From an uncultured Muribaculaceae bacterium (GTDB lineage Bacteria > Bacteroidota > Bacteroidia > Bacteroidales > Muribaculaceae), in contig CAJTMY010000019.1 of assembly GCA_910577355.1 (NCBI GenBank), positions 1 to 51,246 of the forward strand: 51,246 nucleotides of DNA, given 5' to 3'. The notes under the pieces were generated by a model. It had not been told where the DNA came from, ran no database searches, and saw only the letters and a program-made list of their open reading frames with translations. Below are positions 1-8,382 of the stretch, in pieces. The number at the start of each line of letters is the position of its first letter. Position 1 is the stretch's first letter. A program made the position numbers and the translations under genes.

Positions 1-73
1 GCTAATCACCAAATTTTCAATCACTTAATTTTCATCGAACTCACGTTATTTATGGTACTGTCCCCAAAGTTAT

Positions 74-253
74 ATGCCTATCTATCCGGCGGGAGTTCTT
101 TATTTCTTTGTATCGTTTGCCTACCTTGTGGTAACCGGCTTGGCAATGTTTATGCCTGTGGCATTCCGGCTCGCCTCGCGCAAAGGAGCGCTGCTGTGGT
201 ATGGTGTGCCGTTTCTATTCTTTTTTCTTGCGGCTTGCTTTGAGGTCGGATAG
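74..253 (+). CDS. possible small two-helix membrane protein (59 aa)
   Basis: This short frame opens at an ATG and ends at TAG (251-253). The product begins MPIYPAGVLYFFVSF and has two hydrophobic stretches, about residues 6-28 and 42-56, separated by a basic turn containing RLASRKG. That is the layout of a small inner-membrane hairpin protein with a positive cytoplasmic loop. A convergent hairpin lies just downstream (270-312). I do not recognise the family. The frame reads upstream to a stop at 26-28, so it is not simply the end of a longer gene. It could be chance, but the hydrophobic pattern and terminator placement favour a real gene. Confidence 0.42.
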   Translation: MPIYPAGVLYFFVSFAYLVVTGLAMFMPVAFRLASRKGALLWYGVPFLFFFLAACFEVG

Positions 254-269
254 CCGGTATAAGCGGTAT

Positions 270-312
270 AACAAGAAAGCCGGAGGCGATGGGCGCTTCC
301 GGCTTCCTTGTT
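270..312. terminator. bidirectional hairpin terminator
   Basis: A stem of about 18 bp with a short loop pairs 270-288 with 294-312, with few mismatches. It sits between the end of the small plus-strand frame and the end of secDF on the minus strand, so it can serve both. Confidence 0.6.
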
Positions 313-329
313 GTATGCGGATGGTATGT

Positions 330-3209
330 TTACTTCGCGGCTTTGGCTTTTGCGTTGCGGCGGCTGTCGGTGAGGTAGGCGACGGGAGCTGCCACGTAGA
401 TGGTGGCGAGTGTGCCTATGATGACGCCGAAGAGCATTGCAAATGTGAACGAGCGGATGGCATCGCCGCCGAGCACGAATATGCAGAGGAGCACGAGCAG
501 GGTGGAGCACGATGTCATGATGGTACGGCCGAGGGTCGAGTTGATCGACTTGTTGATGGTGGTGAAGAAGTCCTGCTTGGGATAGAGTCCTACGTTCTCG
601 CGCACGCGGTCGAATACCACCACGGTATCGTTGATCTGATAACCGATGACGGTAAGGATGGCGGCGATGAATGTCTGGTCGATTTCCATAGCGAAGGGCA
701 GCACACCCCAGAATATCGAGTAGAAGCCGATGATGGAGAAGGCCGTGAAGGCTACGGCGGCGAGAGCGCCTACCGAGAATGCCACGTTGCGGAAGCGGAG
801 CAGGATGTAGAGGAACATCGCGATGAGGGCGATGGTTACTGCGATGTATGCGTCGGTGCGCATGTCATCTGCTACTGACGGGCCCACTTTCTGCGACTGC
901 ACAATGCCCTGCGAGGCGTCGGTGGTGGAGAACTCCTCGGCGGTCATGCCCTCGCGGAGGAAAGGCTTGAGGCCTTCGAAGAGCTTGCCTGTGATTTCTT
1001 TTTCGGTGTCGGCTTCTTCGTCGTTGATCTTATAGTTGGTGGATACACGCACCTGATTGGAGCTTTCGATGGTGATTACCGACAGTGAGGCTCCGGGGAA
1101 CTGGGGCGCGAGGGCTTCCTGAAGCTCGGTGGTCGACACGGGCTTCTCGAACTTGACGATGTAGTTGCGACCGCCCGAGAAGTCGATGCCCTGATTGAGA
1201 CCGCGGGCAAAGAGAGAGATGGCCACGATGGCCACGAAGATGCCTACGACACTGAACGATACCTTGCGTGTGCCGAGGAAGTTGTAGTTTGCATTGACAA
1301 ACATCTTGCGCGACAGCGAGGTGGAGAATGTCTCATCCTCGAATTTCTTGCTCTTGGCGAACCAGAGGAAGAACAGGCGGCTGAGGTATACGGCTGTGAA
1401 GAACGAGCATACGAGGCCGATGATAAGGGTGGTGGCGAAGCCCTTGATGGGGCCTGTGCCGAAGAGGAGCAGGATCACACCGGTGATGATCGATGTGAGG
1501 TTGGAGTCGAAGATGGCCGAGAAGGCGTTGCTGTAACCGTCGGCGAGTGCCTGACGCACGTTCTTGCCGGCGCGGAGCTCTTCCTTGGTGCGCTCGAAGA
1601 TGAGCACGTTGGCGTCGACCGCCATACCGAGCGAGAGCACGATACCGGCGATACCCGACAGGGTGAGCACGGCCTGGAATGATGCGAGGATGCCGATGGT
1701 GAAGAAGAGGTTGCAGATAAGGCAGATGTTGGCGACGAGGCCGGGTACGAATCCGTAGAAGGCGCACATGAAGATCATCAGCAGCACGAGAGCCACGATG
1801 AACGATATGAAGCCCGACTGGATGGCCTGGGCACCGAGCGAGGGGCCTACCACCATGTCGCTGATGATATGTACCTTGGCGTTCATCTTACCGGACTTGA
1901 GCACGTTGGAGAGGTCTTTGGCCTCCTCGAGTGTGAAGTCGCCGGTGATTGACGACGAGCCGCCTTCGATGGCCTGGTTGACGTTGGGGGCGGAGTAAAC
2001 CTGGTCGTCGAGTACGATGGCCACCTGCTTGCCTACGTTGGCAGCGGTGACGCGTGCCCATGCGCGTGCGCCCTCGGGGTTCATGCGCATAGATACTTCG
2101 TTGCCGCGGAAGTTGTCGAAGTTGCTCGAGGCGTCGCTTACGGCGCTGCCGTCGAGGGCGGGCTTGCCGCCGGGAGCCTTCAGCGAGTAGAGGGCGAAGC
2201 CGAAGTTGTGCTCGGTGCCGTCGTTATCGACGCGAACGGTGGGCTTGACGGCCCAGCGGAGCTTGAGGTCGCTGGGCAGGAGGCTCTTGGCCACGGGAGT
2301 GGCAAGGAGAGCGTCGATCTGGCTCATGGTGCGTGCGTCGGGCGCATAACCTACGGTGGAGCCGTATCCGGGAGCCTGTACGAGGGCGGCGAGAGGAGCG
2401 GCGTTGAGTGTAGAGTCGGCGGCAAGGCGCTGTGCAAGGGTCATGAGTGCGCCCTGGATCTCGGCGGCCTGATATGTCTCGTAAAACTCGAGGTTGGCCG
2501 AGCGCTGGAGCAGTTCGCGTACGCGTTCATGATCTTTTACGCCGGGAAGTTCGAGGAGAATCTGACCGTCTTTGCCCTGAAGCACCTGGATGTTGGGCGA
2601 TACCACGCCAAACTGGTCGATACGGTTGCGCAGCACGTTGGTTGCGGAGTTGTCCACGCGGTCTTTAACCTCGGCCTTGAGCTTGGTGCGCACGGCGGCA
2701 TCGTTGGAGCCGGGCTGCACGAGTCCCTGGAACACTACCGAGAAGTCGGCCTGCGGCTTGCGTGCGCGGTACTCGTCGACGAATGTGCCCACGAAGTCGT
2801 CGGTCTCGTGCGAGAGGACGCGCTCGTTGGCCGATGCGATGGCTGATTCGAATACGGAGTCGGTATCGCCGCTCTTCATGGAGCGGAGCATGTCGGGCAT
2901 GTCGACCTGAAGTATGACGTTCATACCTCCCTTGAGGTCGAGGCCGAGGCCTACGCCCCATTTGCGTACTTCGTTGAGGGTGTAGCCCATATACACGGGT
3001 TCCTCGCCGAGCGAGTCCATGTAGTGCTTATAGGCCTGGTTGTAGGCAGCGTCGTCGTTGTCGCCCGACTGGATGAGCGCGTAGTTCTTTGCTTCGCTCT
3101 CGTGCTTGTTGCCCACGAAAGTGAATGACAGGTAGAACAGACACACAAATACCAAGAAGATAGCGATAACACCGGCTACGATGCTTCCTAAATTTCCTTT
3201 GCTTTGCAT
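330..3209 (-). CDS. secDF: SecDF fused protein-export membrane protein
   Basis: SecD and SecF form an accessory complex of the Sec translocon that uses the proton-motive force to pull proteins across the inner membrane. Here both are in one 959-residue chain, as is usual in Bacteroidetes. The first transmembrane segment is at about residues 8-30. The SecD motif GLDLKGG lies at about 89-95 and the SecD membrane half contains GMAVDANVLIFERTKEE. The SecF half begins with GIDFSGG near residue 675 and contains YQINDTVVVFDRVREN, which carries the conserved Asp. A long periplasmic P1 domain lies between. ATG at 3209 follows a promoter at 3264-3272. It is transcribed alone; the next gene upstream has its own terminator. 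Confidence 0.96.
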   Translation of the reverse strand: MQSKGNLGSIVAGVIAIFLVFVCLFYLSFTFVGNKHESEAKNYALIQSGDNDDAAYNQAYKHYMDSLGEEPVYMGYTLNEVRKWGVGLGLDLKGGMNVILQVDMPDMLRSMKSGDTDSVFESAIASANERVLSHETDDFVGTFVDEYRARKPQADFSVVFQGLVQPGSNDAAVRTKLKAEVKDRVDNSATNVLRNRIDQFGVVSPNIQVLQGKDGQILLELPGVKDHERVRELLQRSANLEFYETYQAAEIQGALMTLAQRLAADSTLNAAPLAALVQAPGYGSTVGYAPDARTMSQIDALLATPVAKSLLPSDLKLRWAVKPTVRVDNDGTEHNFGFALYSLKAPGGKPALDGSAVSDASSNFDNFRGNEVSMRMNPEGARAWARVTAANVGKQVAIVLDDQVYSAPNVNQAIEGGSSSITGDFTLEEAKDLSNVLKSGKMNAKVHIISDMVVGPSLGAQAIQSGFISFIVALVLLMIFMCAFYGFVPGLVANICLICNLFFTIGILASFQAVLTLSGIAGIVLSLGMAVDANVLIFERTKEELRAGKNVRQALADGYSNAFSAIFDSNLTSIITGVILLLFGTGPIKGFATTLIIGLVCSFFTAVYLSRLFFLWFAKSKKFEDETFSTSLSRKMFVNANYNFLGTRKVSFSVVGIFVAIVAISLFARGLNQGIDFSGGRNYIVKFEKPVSTTELQEALAPQFPGASLSVITIESSNQVRVSTNYKINDEEADTEKEITGKLFEGLKPFLREGMTAEEFSTTDASQGIVQSQKVGPSVADDMRTDAYIAVTIALIAMFLYILLRFRNVAFSVGALAAVAFTAFSIIGFYSIFWGVLPFAMEIDQTFIAAILTVIGYQINDTVVVFDRVRENVGLYPKQDFFTTINKSINSTLGRTIMTSCSTLLVLLCIFVLGGDAIRSFTFAMLFGVIIGTLATIYVAAPVAYLTDSRRNAKAKAAK

Positions 3210-3263
3210 GAATTAATGTATGGTTTAAAGTTTATAAATAATTAACGCGTAAAATTTCGGCTC

Positions 3264-3272
3264 GCAAATATA
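3264..3272 (-). promoter_or_regulatory. Bacteroidetes -7 box for secDF
   Basis: On the minus strand this reads TATATTTGC, matching TAnnTTTG. It lies about 55 bases upstream of the secDF ATG. Confidence 0.6.
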
Positions 3273-3356
3273 GCGATTTTTCCTGATATAACAGCTAAAC
3301 TTGCGCGAAAAAGCGCATTATCGGCGGCAAATGGCGCATATGCGTGGTGTCGGACA

Positions 3357-3386
3357 CAAAAAAAACGGAAGCCGCGGCTTCCGTTT
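3357..3386 (-). terminator. intrinsic terminator of the carboxynorspermidine dehydrogenase gene
   Basis: 3363-3386 is a perfect 24-bp palindrome. On the minus strand it runs directly into a stretch of eight or more T (3357-3365). It lies 24 bases past the stop of the upstream gene. Confidence 0.88.
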
Positions 3387-3409
3387 CAGGGTATGGTGGT
3401 GTGTCGGGA

Positions 3410-4609
3410 TCAGTCGAGTTCGAGGGGCTGGTTGAGTATCTCGTGCCAGGGCAAACCCTGTGCGGCGAGTACCTCAAGGAACGGATCGGGGTCGAATTCC
3501 TCGACGTTGTGCACGCCGGGCTTCACCCACTTGCCTGTGAGGAACATCATGGCGCCGGTCATGGCCGGTACGCCGGTGGTGTAGCTCACGGCCTGTGTGC
3601 CGGTCTCACGGTAGGCGGCCTCGTGGGAGCAGTTGTTGTAGATGTAGTAGGTCATTGGCTTGCCCTCCTTGTCAAGACCGGCGATGCGGCAGCCGATGGA
3701 GGTCTCGCCGTGGTAGTTCTCGCCGAGATCCTGCGGATTGGGGAGCACGGCCTTGAGGAACTGCAAGGGCACTATCTTGGTGCCGTTGTAGTCGATCTCG
3801 TCGATGCGTGCCATGCCTATGTCCTGTATCACACGCAGGTGTGTGAGGTATTCCTGCCCGAATGTCATCCAGAAGCGTGCGCGGCGGATGGTGGGGAAGT
3901 TCTGTACGAGCGATTCCAGCTCCTCGTGGTATAGTAGGTAGGAGTCGCGCGGGCCGATGTTGGGGTAGGTGAGCGAGCGGTGGAATTCGAGGGGCTTTGT
4001 CACCACCCATTCGCCTTCCTGCCAGTAGCGTCCGTTCTGAGTAATCTCGCGGATGTTGATCTCGGGGTTGAAGTTGGTGGCGAATGCCTTGCCGTGGTTG
4101 CCGGCGTTGCAGTCCACGATGTCGAGGGTCTGCATCTCGCTGAAATAGTGCTTGGCGGCGTAGGCGGTGAATACGCCCGACACGCCCGGGTCGAACCCGC
4201 AGCCGAGTATGGCGGTGAGGCCGGCTTTTTCGAAGCGTTCGCGATAGGCCCATTGCCATGAATATTCAAAGTGGGCTACGTCGCGGGGCTCGTAGTTGGC
4301 CGTGTCGAGGTAGTTGACGCCGCATTCGAGGCAAGCGTCCATGATGGTGAGATCCTGATAGGGCAGAGCCACGTTGATGACGATGTCGGGCTTGTGGCGG
4401 CGGAAGAGAGCCACTACCTGATCGACGTGGTCGGCATCGACACTGTCGGTGGTGATGTTGGGGGCGCCGATGGCCTTGGCGAGTGCGTCGCACTTGGCCT
4501 TGTTGCGCGAGGCGATGACGACTTCGCTGAAAACGTCGGGATTCTGGGCGCATTTATGCGCCACAACGGTGCCGACACCGCCGGCTCCTATTATTACGAC
4601 TTTTGCCAT
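3410..4609 (-). CDS. carboxynorspermidine dehydrogenase (saccharopine dehydrogenase family)
   Basis: The 399-residue protein has an N-terminal Rossmann fold with GAGGVGTVVA at residues 8-17 and the family features NVALPYQDLTIMDACLECG, GCGFDPGVSGVF and a GETSIGCRI segment. Family knowledge: the enzyme condenses diaminopropane or putrescine with aspartate semialdehyde, using NADPH, to give carboxy(nor)spermidine. A decarboxylase (NspC) then yields the polyamine. No nspC is in the window. Bacteroidetes annotations often call this gene saccharopine dehydrogenase; the length and motifs fit the polyamine enzyme better than a lysine-pathway enzyme. It is monocistronic, with a promoter at 4646-4654 and a strong terminator. 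Confidence 0.88.
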   Translation of the reverse strand: MAKVVIIGAGGVGTVVAHKCAQNPDVFSEVVIASRNKAKCDALAKAIGAPNITTDSVDADHVDQVVALFRRHKPDIVINVALPYQDLTIMDACLECGVNYLDTANYEPRDVAHFEYSWQWAYRERFEKAGLTAILGCGFDPGVSGVFTAYAAKHYFSEMQTLDIVDCNAGNHGKAFATNFNPEINIREITQNGRYWQEGEWVVTKPLEFHRSLTYPNIGPRDSYLLYHEELESLVQNFPTIRRARFWMTFGQEYLTHLRVIQDIGMARIDEIDYNGTKIVPLQFLKAVLPNPQDLGENYHGETSIGCRIAGLDKEGKPMTYYIYNNCSHEAAYRETGTQAVSYTTGVPAMTGAMMFLTGKWVKPGVHNVEEFDPDPFLEVLAAQGLPWHEILNQPLELD

Positions 4610-4645
4610 TTATATCAATATTTATATCATAAACAAAACTGAGTT

Positions 4646-4654
4646 GCAAAGGTA
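4646..4654 (-). promoter_or_regulatory. -7 box for the carboxynorspermidine dehydrogenase gene
   Basis: The minus strand reads TACCTTTGC, 37 bases upstream of the ATG. Confidence 0.6.
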
Positions 4655-4793
4655 CGAAAAATATAGACTAAAAGCCGGTTTAACGGTGATTAATCTGTAT
4701 TTTACTTTGTATCTCCGTTTATCTCAGATTTAACATTTAAACAGGGTGGAGCTGTAATCCGTTCTACCGCGTTGTCGATTAAACAATTCCAAT

Positions 4794-5816
4794 CTATCTC
4801 TTGCGGTTGTGGCGGTCGAGGGCGATGCAGGTGAAGGTGAACAGGCCGAGGACGATGAGCATTAGGGTGTTGCAGCCGAGGACGAGGTTGGCGAAGGCGC
4901 CGGCGCGCTCGGCGTCGAGACCGTACATGCCCAGCGCGAACATCACCGCCCACTGCCAGGGGCCGATGCCGCCGTTGCTCGGCACGGCCATGGATATGGA
5001 CGACAGCACGAAAGTGACCAATGCGGCCGTAAGGCCGTAACGGGTGATGACATCGGCGGTGAAGCTGAAGGCATAGAAGCTCAGCACAAGCTGTGTGAAG
5101 AAACAGCCCCATATGGCCACGGTGAGCAGCAGCCAACGGCCTTTGCCGGGCATTCGGAATATGGCCGCGAATCCCTGCCACAGTTCGAATATGGCGGTCT
5201 GTATGCGGCGGGCGGCGGGATGCTGCCATTTATGGCGGAGAAACCACCACACGCCGGCAATCGCCAATACCCCCGCGCCCCATATCCACGGCGAGAAAAC
5301 AAGGTTTTCGATGCGCTCGTATGTCTCTTGATTCTGAGACAGATATGATATCAGGTACCCCGAGGCGATAAAGAATGTAAACAGGGTGATGAGGCCGACA
5401 GTGACGGTGTCGGCGAGGCGGTCGGCGACCATCGAGCCGAATACCGACGTGAACGGTGCCTCCTGTCGCTTGGCTATGTAGCCACAGCGCCATACCTCGC
5501 CGAGGCGTGGAAATACAAGATTGACGGCATAAGTGCCGAAAATACTGAGAATCAATGCGAAAATAGGCGGGTCGATGCCTATGGCGCGCAACTGTATGCG
5601 CCAACGCATAGCGCGGAAAATATAGCTGAACACCGATAGCGCCAGTGCGGCGGCTATCCATCGGAAGTCGCACTCGGTGCGTATCACATTCCACATGTGG
5701 CGCAGGTCGAAGTCCTTGAACAGCAGCCAGCATAGCCCGCAGCTTATCACCACGGGTATGATGAACTTGAACAAAGCGCCGAGCCACGGCTTTCTTTTCT
5801 TTTCGGTCTTTGGCAT
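4794..5816 (-). CDS. lysylphosphatidylglycerol synthase TM-region / UPF0104 family membrane protein
   Basis: This polytopic inner-membrane protein of about 340 residues resembles the flippase-like half of MprF and the UPF0104 family. It shows about eight hydrophobic segments and the family signature LSIFGTYAVNLVFPRLGEVWRCGYI with PFTSVFGSMVADRLADT. It lacks the soluble aminoacyl-transferase domain of MprF, so it probably moves or handles a lipid rather than aminoacylating one; the substrate is unknown. I chose the ATG at 5816 (MPKTEKKRKPW). The alternative TTG at 5834 lies about where transcription should begin, seven bases below the -7 box at 5841-5850. Confidence 0.82.
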   Translation of the reverse strand: MPKTEKKRKPWLGALFKFIIPVVISCGLCWLLFKDFDLRHMWNVIRTECDFRWIAAALALSVFSYIFRAMRWRIQLRAIGIDPPIFALILSIFGTYAVNLVFPRLGEVWRCGYIAKRQEAPFTSVFGSMVADRLADTVTVGLITLFTFFIASGYLISYLSQNQETYERIENLVFSPWIWGAGVLAIAGVWWFLRHKWQHPAARRIQTAIFELWQGFAAIFRMPGKGRWLLLTVAIWGCFFTQLVLSFYAFSFTADVITRYGLTAALVTFVLSSISMAVPSNGGIGPWQWAVMFALGMYGLDAERAGAFANLVLGCNTLMLIVLGLFTFTCIALDRHNRKR

Positions 5817-5840
5817 CCTGATATTGGAATTCAAGCAGCA

Positions 5841-5850
5841 GCAAAGATAA
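5841..5850 (-). promoter_or_regulatory. -7 box for the UPF0104 gene
   Basis: The minus strand reads TTATCTTTGC. Its position argues for the ATG at 5816 as the start of the downstream gene. Confidence 0.55.
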
Positions 5851-5906
5851 CAATTATTTCTTATTCCCGCAAATACGCATGAAATTCGAGTTTTGTGGTG
5901 CGCAAT

Positions 5907-5937
5907 TTTGCAGAATGGGATTTTATGTGTACTTTTG
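5907..5937 (+). promoter_or_regulatory. full Bacteroidetes promoter (TTTG-N19-TAnnTTTG)
   Basis: TTTG at 5907-5910 and TACTTTTG at 5930-5937 are separated by 19 bases, an almost ideal housekeeping promoter. It is divergent from the UPF0104 promoter and drives the 5966-8254 pair. Confidence 0.7.
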
Positions 5938-5965
5938 ACGAATTAAACAATATAAATCAATCTAT

Positions 5966-6298
5966 ATGAACAGATTTTTGCTATTTTTGTTTGCTGTCGC
6001 GCCGGCACTCCCGATATATGCCGCCGGCGCTGAAGATGAAGCCGGAGCAGGCGAAGCGCAGAAGTTGTGGCTGACGGTGGATATGAATGAGGGCGGTACT
6101 TTTCGTTTCACGGCGCCAACAGGGCGTTTTATGATATCTTTGGGAGAAGCGTCTGCCTCCATCGTCTCGGTTACGGTCAATGGCGAGGATTGGTCGGAAT
6201 TTCTCACGTCCGAAGGATGCATCACCATAAACGATCCGGACAGCCCCGGCACGGAAATAACAGAAGATGCAACCATTGTGGTAAGCTATCAAGAATAG
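5966..6298 (+). CDS. small exported protein of unknown function (110 aa)
   Basis: The signal peptide MNRFLLFLFAVAPALPIYAA is followed by an acidic linker and about 85 residues that look like one beta-sandwich unit. That unit contains WLTVDMNEGGTFRFTA, VTVNGEDW and a C-terminal TIVVSYQE. I do not recognise a named family. The next gene begins six bases after the stop, so the pair is probably an operon. The residues around TVNGEDWSEFL resemble a module found in the tails of exported Bacteroidetes LRR proteins, which suggests a partner or displaced domain of the downstream BspA-like protein; that is inference. Confidence 0.75.
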   Translation: MNRFLLFLFAVAPALPIYAAGAEDEAGAGEAQKLWLTVDMNEGGTFRFTAPTGRFMISLGEASASIVSVTVNGEDWSEFLTSEGCITINDPDSPGTEITEDATIVVSYQE

Positions 6299-6304
6299 AC
6301 GGTA

Positions 6305-8254
6305 ATGAGCAGAATTTCAGTAATTGCGGTTTTGGCGGTATTGTCGTTGTCGCAGTGTGCGGCAGGTGCCGCGGCGCAGGAGAGTGTGTTTGAATATAAC
6401 GGACTGATATATTGCAAGACGGCTGATTACGAGGGACTTGAGGTGCTGCGACTGGCAGACGCAGGGATTGCGGATCCGGTGGTGATCCCCGATGAGGTGG
6501 TTTATGGCGGCGAGGCATTGCCGGTAGTATCGATCGGCACAAGAGCATTTGTCGATACGGATGTTACGGATGTGACTCTCGGTGCCAATATACGGAGTAT
6601 CGGCAGTCAGGCTTTCAGCGGTACCGGATTGGGCATTATTGCCATCCCTGCCGGAGTCTCCGCAATAGGCGACTATGCGTTTGCGGGCTGTGTCGGGCTT
6701 CGGGACATCGTCATATCAGGGCAGCCTCATATAGGAATATATGCTTTTTGGGACTGCCCGGAGATAAGCAAGATCATAATAGCTTCGGCTGAGCCGCCGA
6801 TATGCGGCAACGTCGTATTCGACCCTGATGATATCGCCGATGCGTACCTGAGTGTTCCTGCCGGAACGATTCCGGCATATGCGAAGACCGAAGTGTGGAG
6901 AGAATTTACCGATATCCGCGATGTCGACGGTATGGCCTCTTGCGGGGATTTCATCTGTCGCCTAGACACACGCAAGGGGATGGACGGCAATGTGGTGATT
7001 GTCGGCGCTCTGCGCCCCGACGAGATTGCCGGGACACTGGTAATACCGGGCGAGACAGACTATTGCGGCGAGATGAGTCCGATAAGCATGATATGGACCG
7101 ACGCCTTCAAAGGCAACGAACGCATTGAGAGCATAATAATCTCTCCGGGAGATAAGGAGCTGTATCTCTGCCCCAGCTGTTTTGCCGATATACCTTTCAC
7201 GAGCCTTGAGATAGACCGTAATTTCAGTTGGCAGAACGGAAGCGAGACTCAGGCGCCTTTCGGATTTGCCGGTACGCCCCCGTTGGCAAGGCTTGTGCTC
7301 GGCGAGAGGGTGACATATCTGTGCAAGGGTTCATTCGAATACTGCGGAAATCACTTCAATGAAGTGGTTTTGAGCCCGAATATCACAAGTATTGAATATG
7401 CATCATTCTGGAGATTCCGGAATTGGAATATTACAGAACTGAGACTGCCCGAGAAGCTTGGACTGATCGGTTCGATGGCATTTAGGGAATGTTCCGGCAT
7501 CAAGTCGGTCGTGATCCCTGAATCGATAAAACTCATAGGCGCATCCTCCTTTGAATCATGCAGTTCGTTGGAATCGATTGAATTTGAAGGCAGTCTCGAA
7601 GGTGTAACTGTATACAGGGAAGCTTTTTCATGGAACCGCAGACTGAGACAGGTAACGGTCAAAGACGTGGTTCCGCCTGTTGGCATACCCGAAGATATGT
7701 TCAAGTTTTCTGTGTCCGAGGCCACTCTGGTGGTGCCTGTGGGCAGTGTCAACGCTTACCGGGAGGCGACGGTGTGGAAAGATTTCAAAAATATAGTGGA
7801 TACCGAGGGCAACGACCATGATATCGCGAACCTGTATGTACAATATCCTACCGGGACGTTCACCTTGCATGATGTCACCGAGCCTGTGACACTCCACATT
7901 GCCGCCAAGCCGGGCTGGCGGATACACTCAGTGAAACTCGACGACGAGGACAAGACTTCGGAGTTGGGAGCAGACGGAGGCATCACCATCCCCGCGCCGC
8001 AAAAGCATACCTGCCTGTCGATTGTGCATATGTCGGATGTTTCAGCTTCGCCATCATTGCCGACCGAAATGACTGACATTACCGCCCGCGACGGGGTGGT
8101 GAGGATCTCAGGCACGCCGCAGGATGCCGAGATCCGTATTTTCGATATCGACGGATCGCTTGTATACCAAGGTACAGCAACGGAGATCTATCTTAATCGC
8201 AGCGGGGTATTCACACTCACCGTATGCGGACTAACGTTCAAGTTTGCGATGTGA
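6305..8254 (+). CDS. BspA-like leucine-rich repeat surface/exported protein
   Basis: The 649-residue protein has a signal peptide (residues 1 to about 25) and several LRR_5 (BspA/Treponema pallidum type) repeats. Examples are IGTRAFVDTDVTDVTLGANI, SIGSQAFSGTGLGIIAIPAG and LIGASSFESCSSLESIEFEG. Segments ending AYREATVWKDFKNIVD are the usual cap after such repeats in this group. The last 70 residues (ARDGVVRISGTP to the end) resemble the beta-sandwich tail with an IRIFDIDGSLVYQG core found at the C terminus of many secreted Bacteroidales proteins. BspA-like proteins often bind host matrix or other bacteria; the ligand here is unknown. A hairpin terminator follows at 8281-8322. Confidence 0.85.
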   Translation: MSRISVIAVLAVLSLSQCAAGAAAQESVFEYNGLIYCKTADYEGLEVLRLADAGIADPVVIPDEVVYGGEALPVVSIGTRAFVDTDVTDVTLGANIRSIGSQAFSGTGLGIIAIPAGVSAIGDYAFAGCVGLRDIVISGQPHIGIYAFWDCPEISKIIIASAEPPICGNVVFDPDDIADAYLSVPAGTIPAYAKTEVWREFTDIRDVDGMASCGDFICRLDTRKGMDGNVVIVGALRPDEIAGTLVIPGETDYCGEMSPISMIWTDAFKGNERIESIIISPGDKELYLCPSCFADIPFTSLEIDRNFSWQNGSETQAPFGFAGTPPLARLVLGERVTYLCKGSFEYCGNHFNEVVLSPNITSIEYASFWRFRNWNITELRLPEKLGLIGSMAFRECSGIKSVVIPESIKLIGASSFESCSSLESIEFEGSLEGVTVYREAFSWNRRLRQVTVKDVVPPVGIPEDMFKFSVSEATLVVPVGSVNAYREATVWKDFKNIVDTEGNDHDIANLYVQYPTGTFTLHDVTEPVTLHIAAKPGWRIHSVKLDDEDKTSELGADGGITIPAPQKHTCLSIVHMSDVSASPSLPTEMTDITARDGVVRISGTPQDAEIRIFDIDGSLVYQGTATEIYLNRSGVFTLTVCGLTFKFAM

Positions 8255-8280
8255 TCCTGCACGTTCCCGGCATAACAATC

Positions 8281-8322
8281 ACAAGGGGTATGGCGACCAA
8301 CCGCATACCCCTTGTATCTTTT
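8281..8322 (+). terminator. intrinsic terminator
   Basis: A 12-bp perfect stem (8281-8292 with 8304-8315) is followed by ATCTTTT. It closes the 5966-8254 operon. Confidence 0.75.
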
Positions 8323-8358
8323 ATTGCGATCTCTTGGCAAGTTTGCAATAAAAATCAG

Positions 8359-8366
8359 TAACTTTG
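8359..8366 (+). promoter_or_regulatory. -7 box for the TPR/barrel operon
   Basis: TAACTTTG lies 16 bases before the ATG at 8383. A TTTG at 8342-8345 is closer than the usual -33 spacing. Confidence 0.5.
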
Positions 8367-8382
8367 TGAAAAATTTTCTCCT

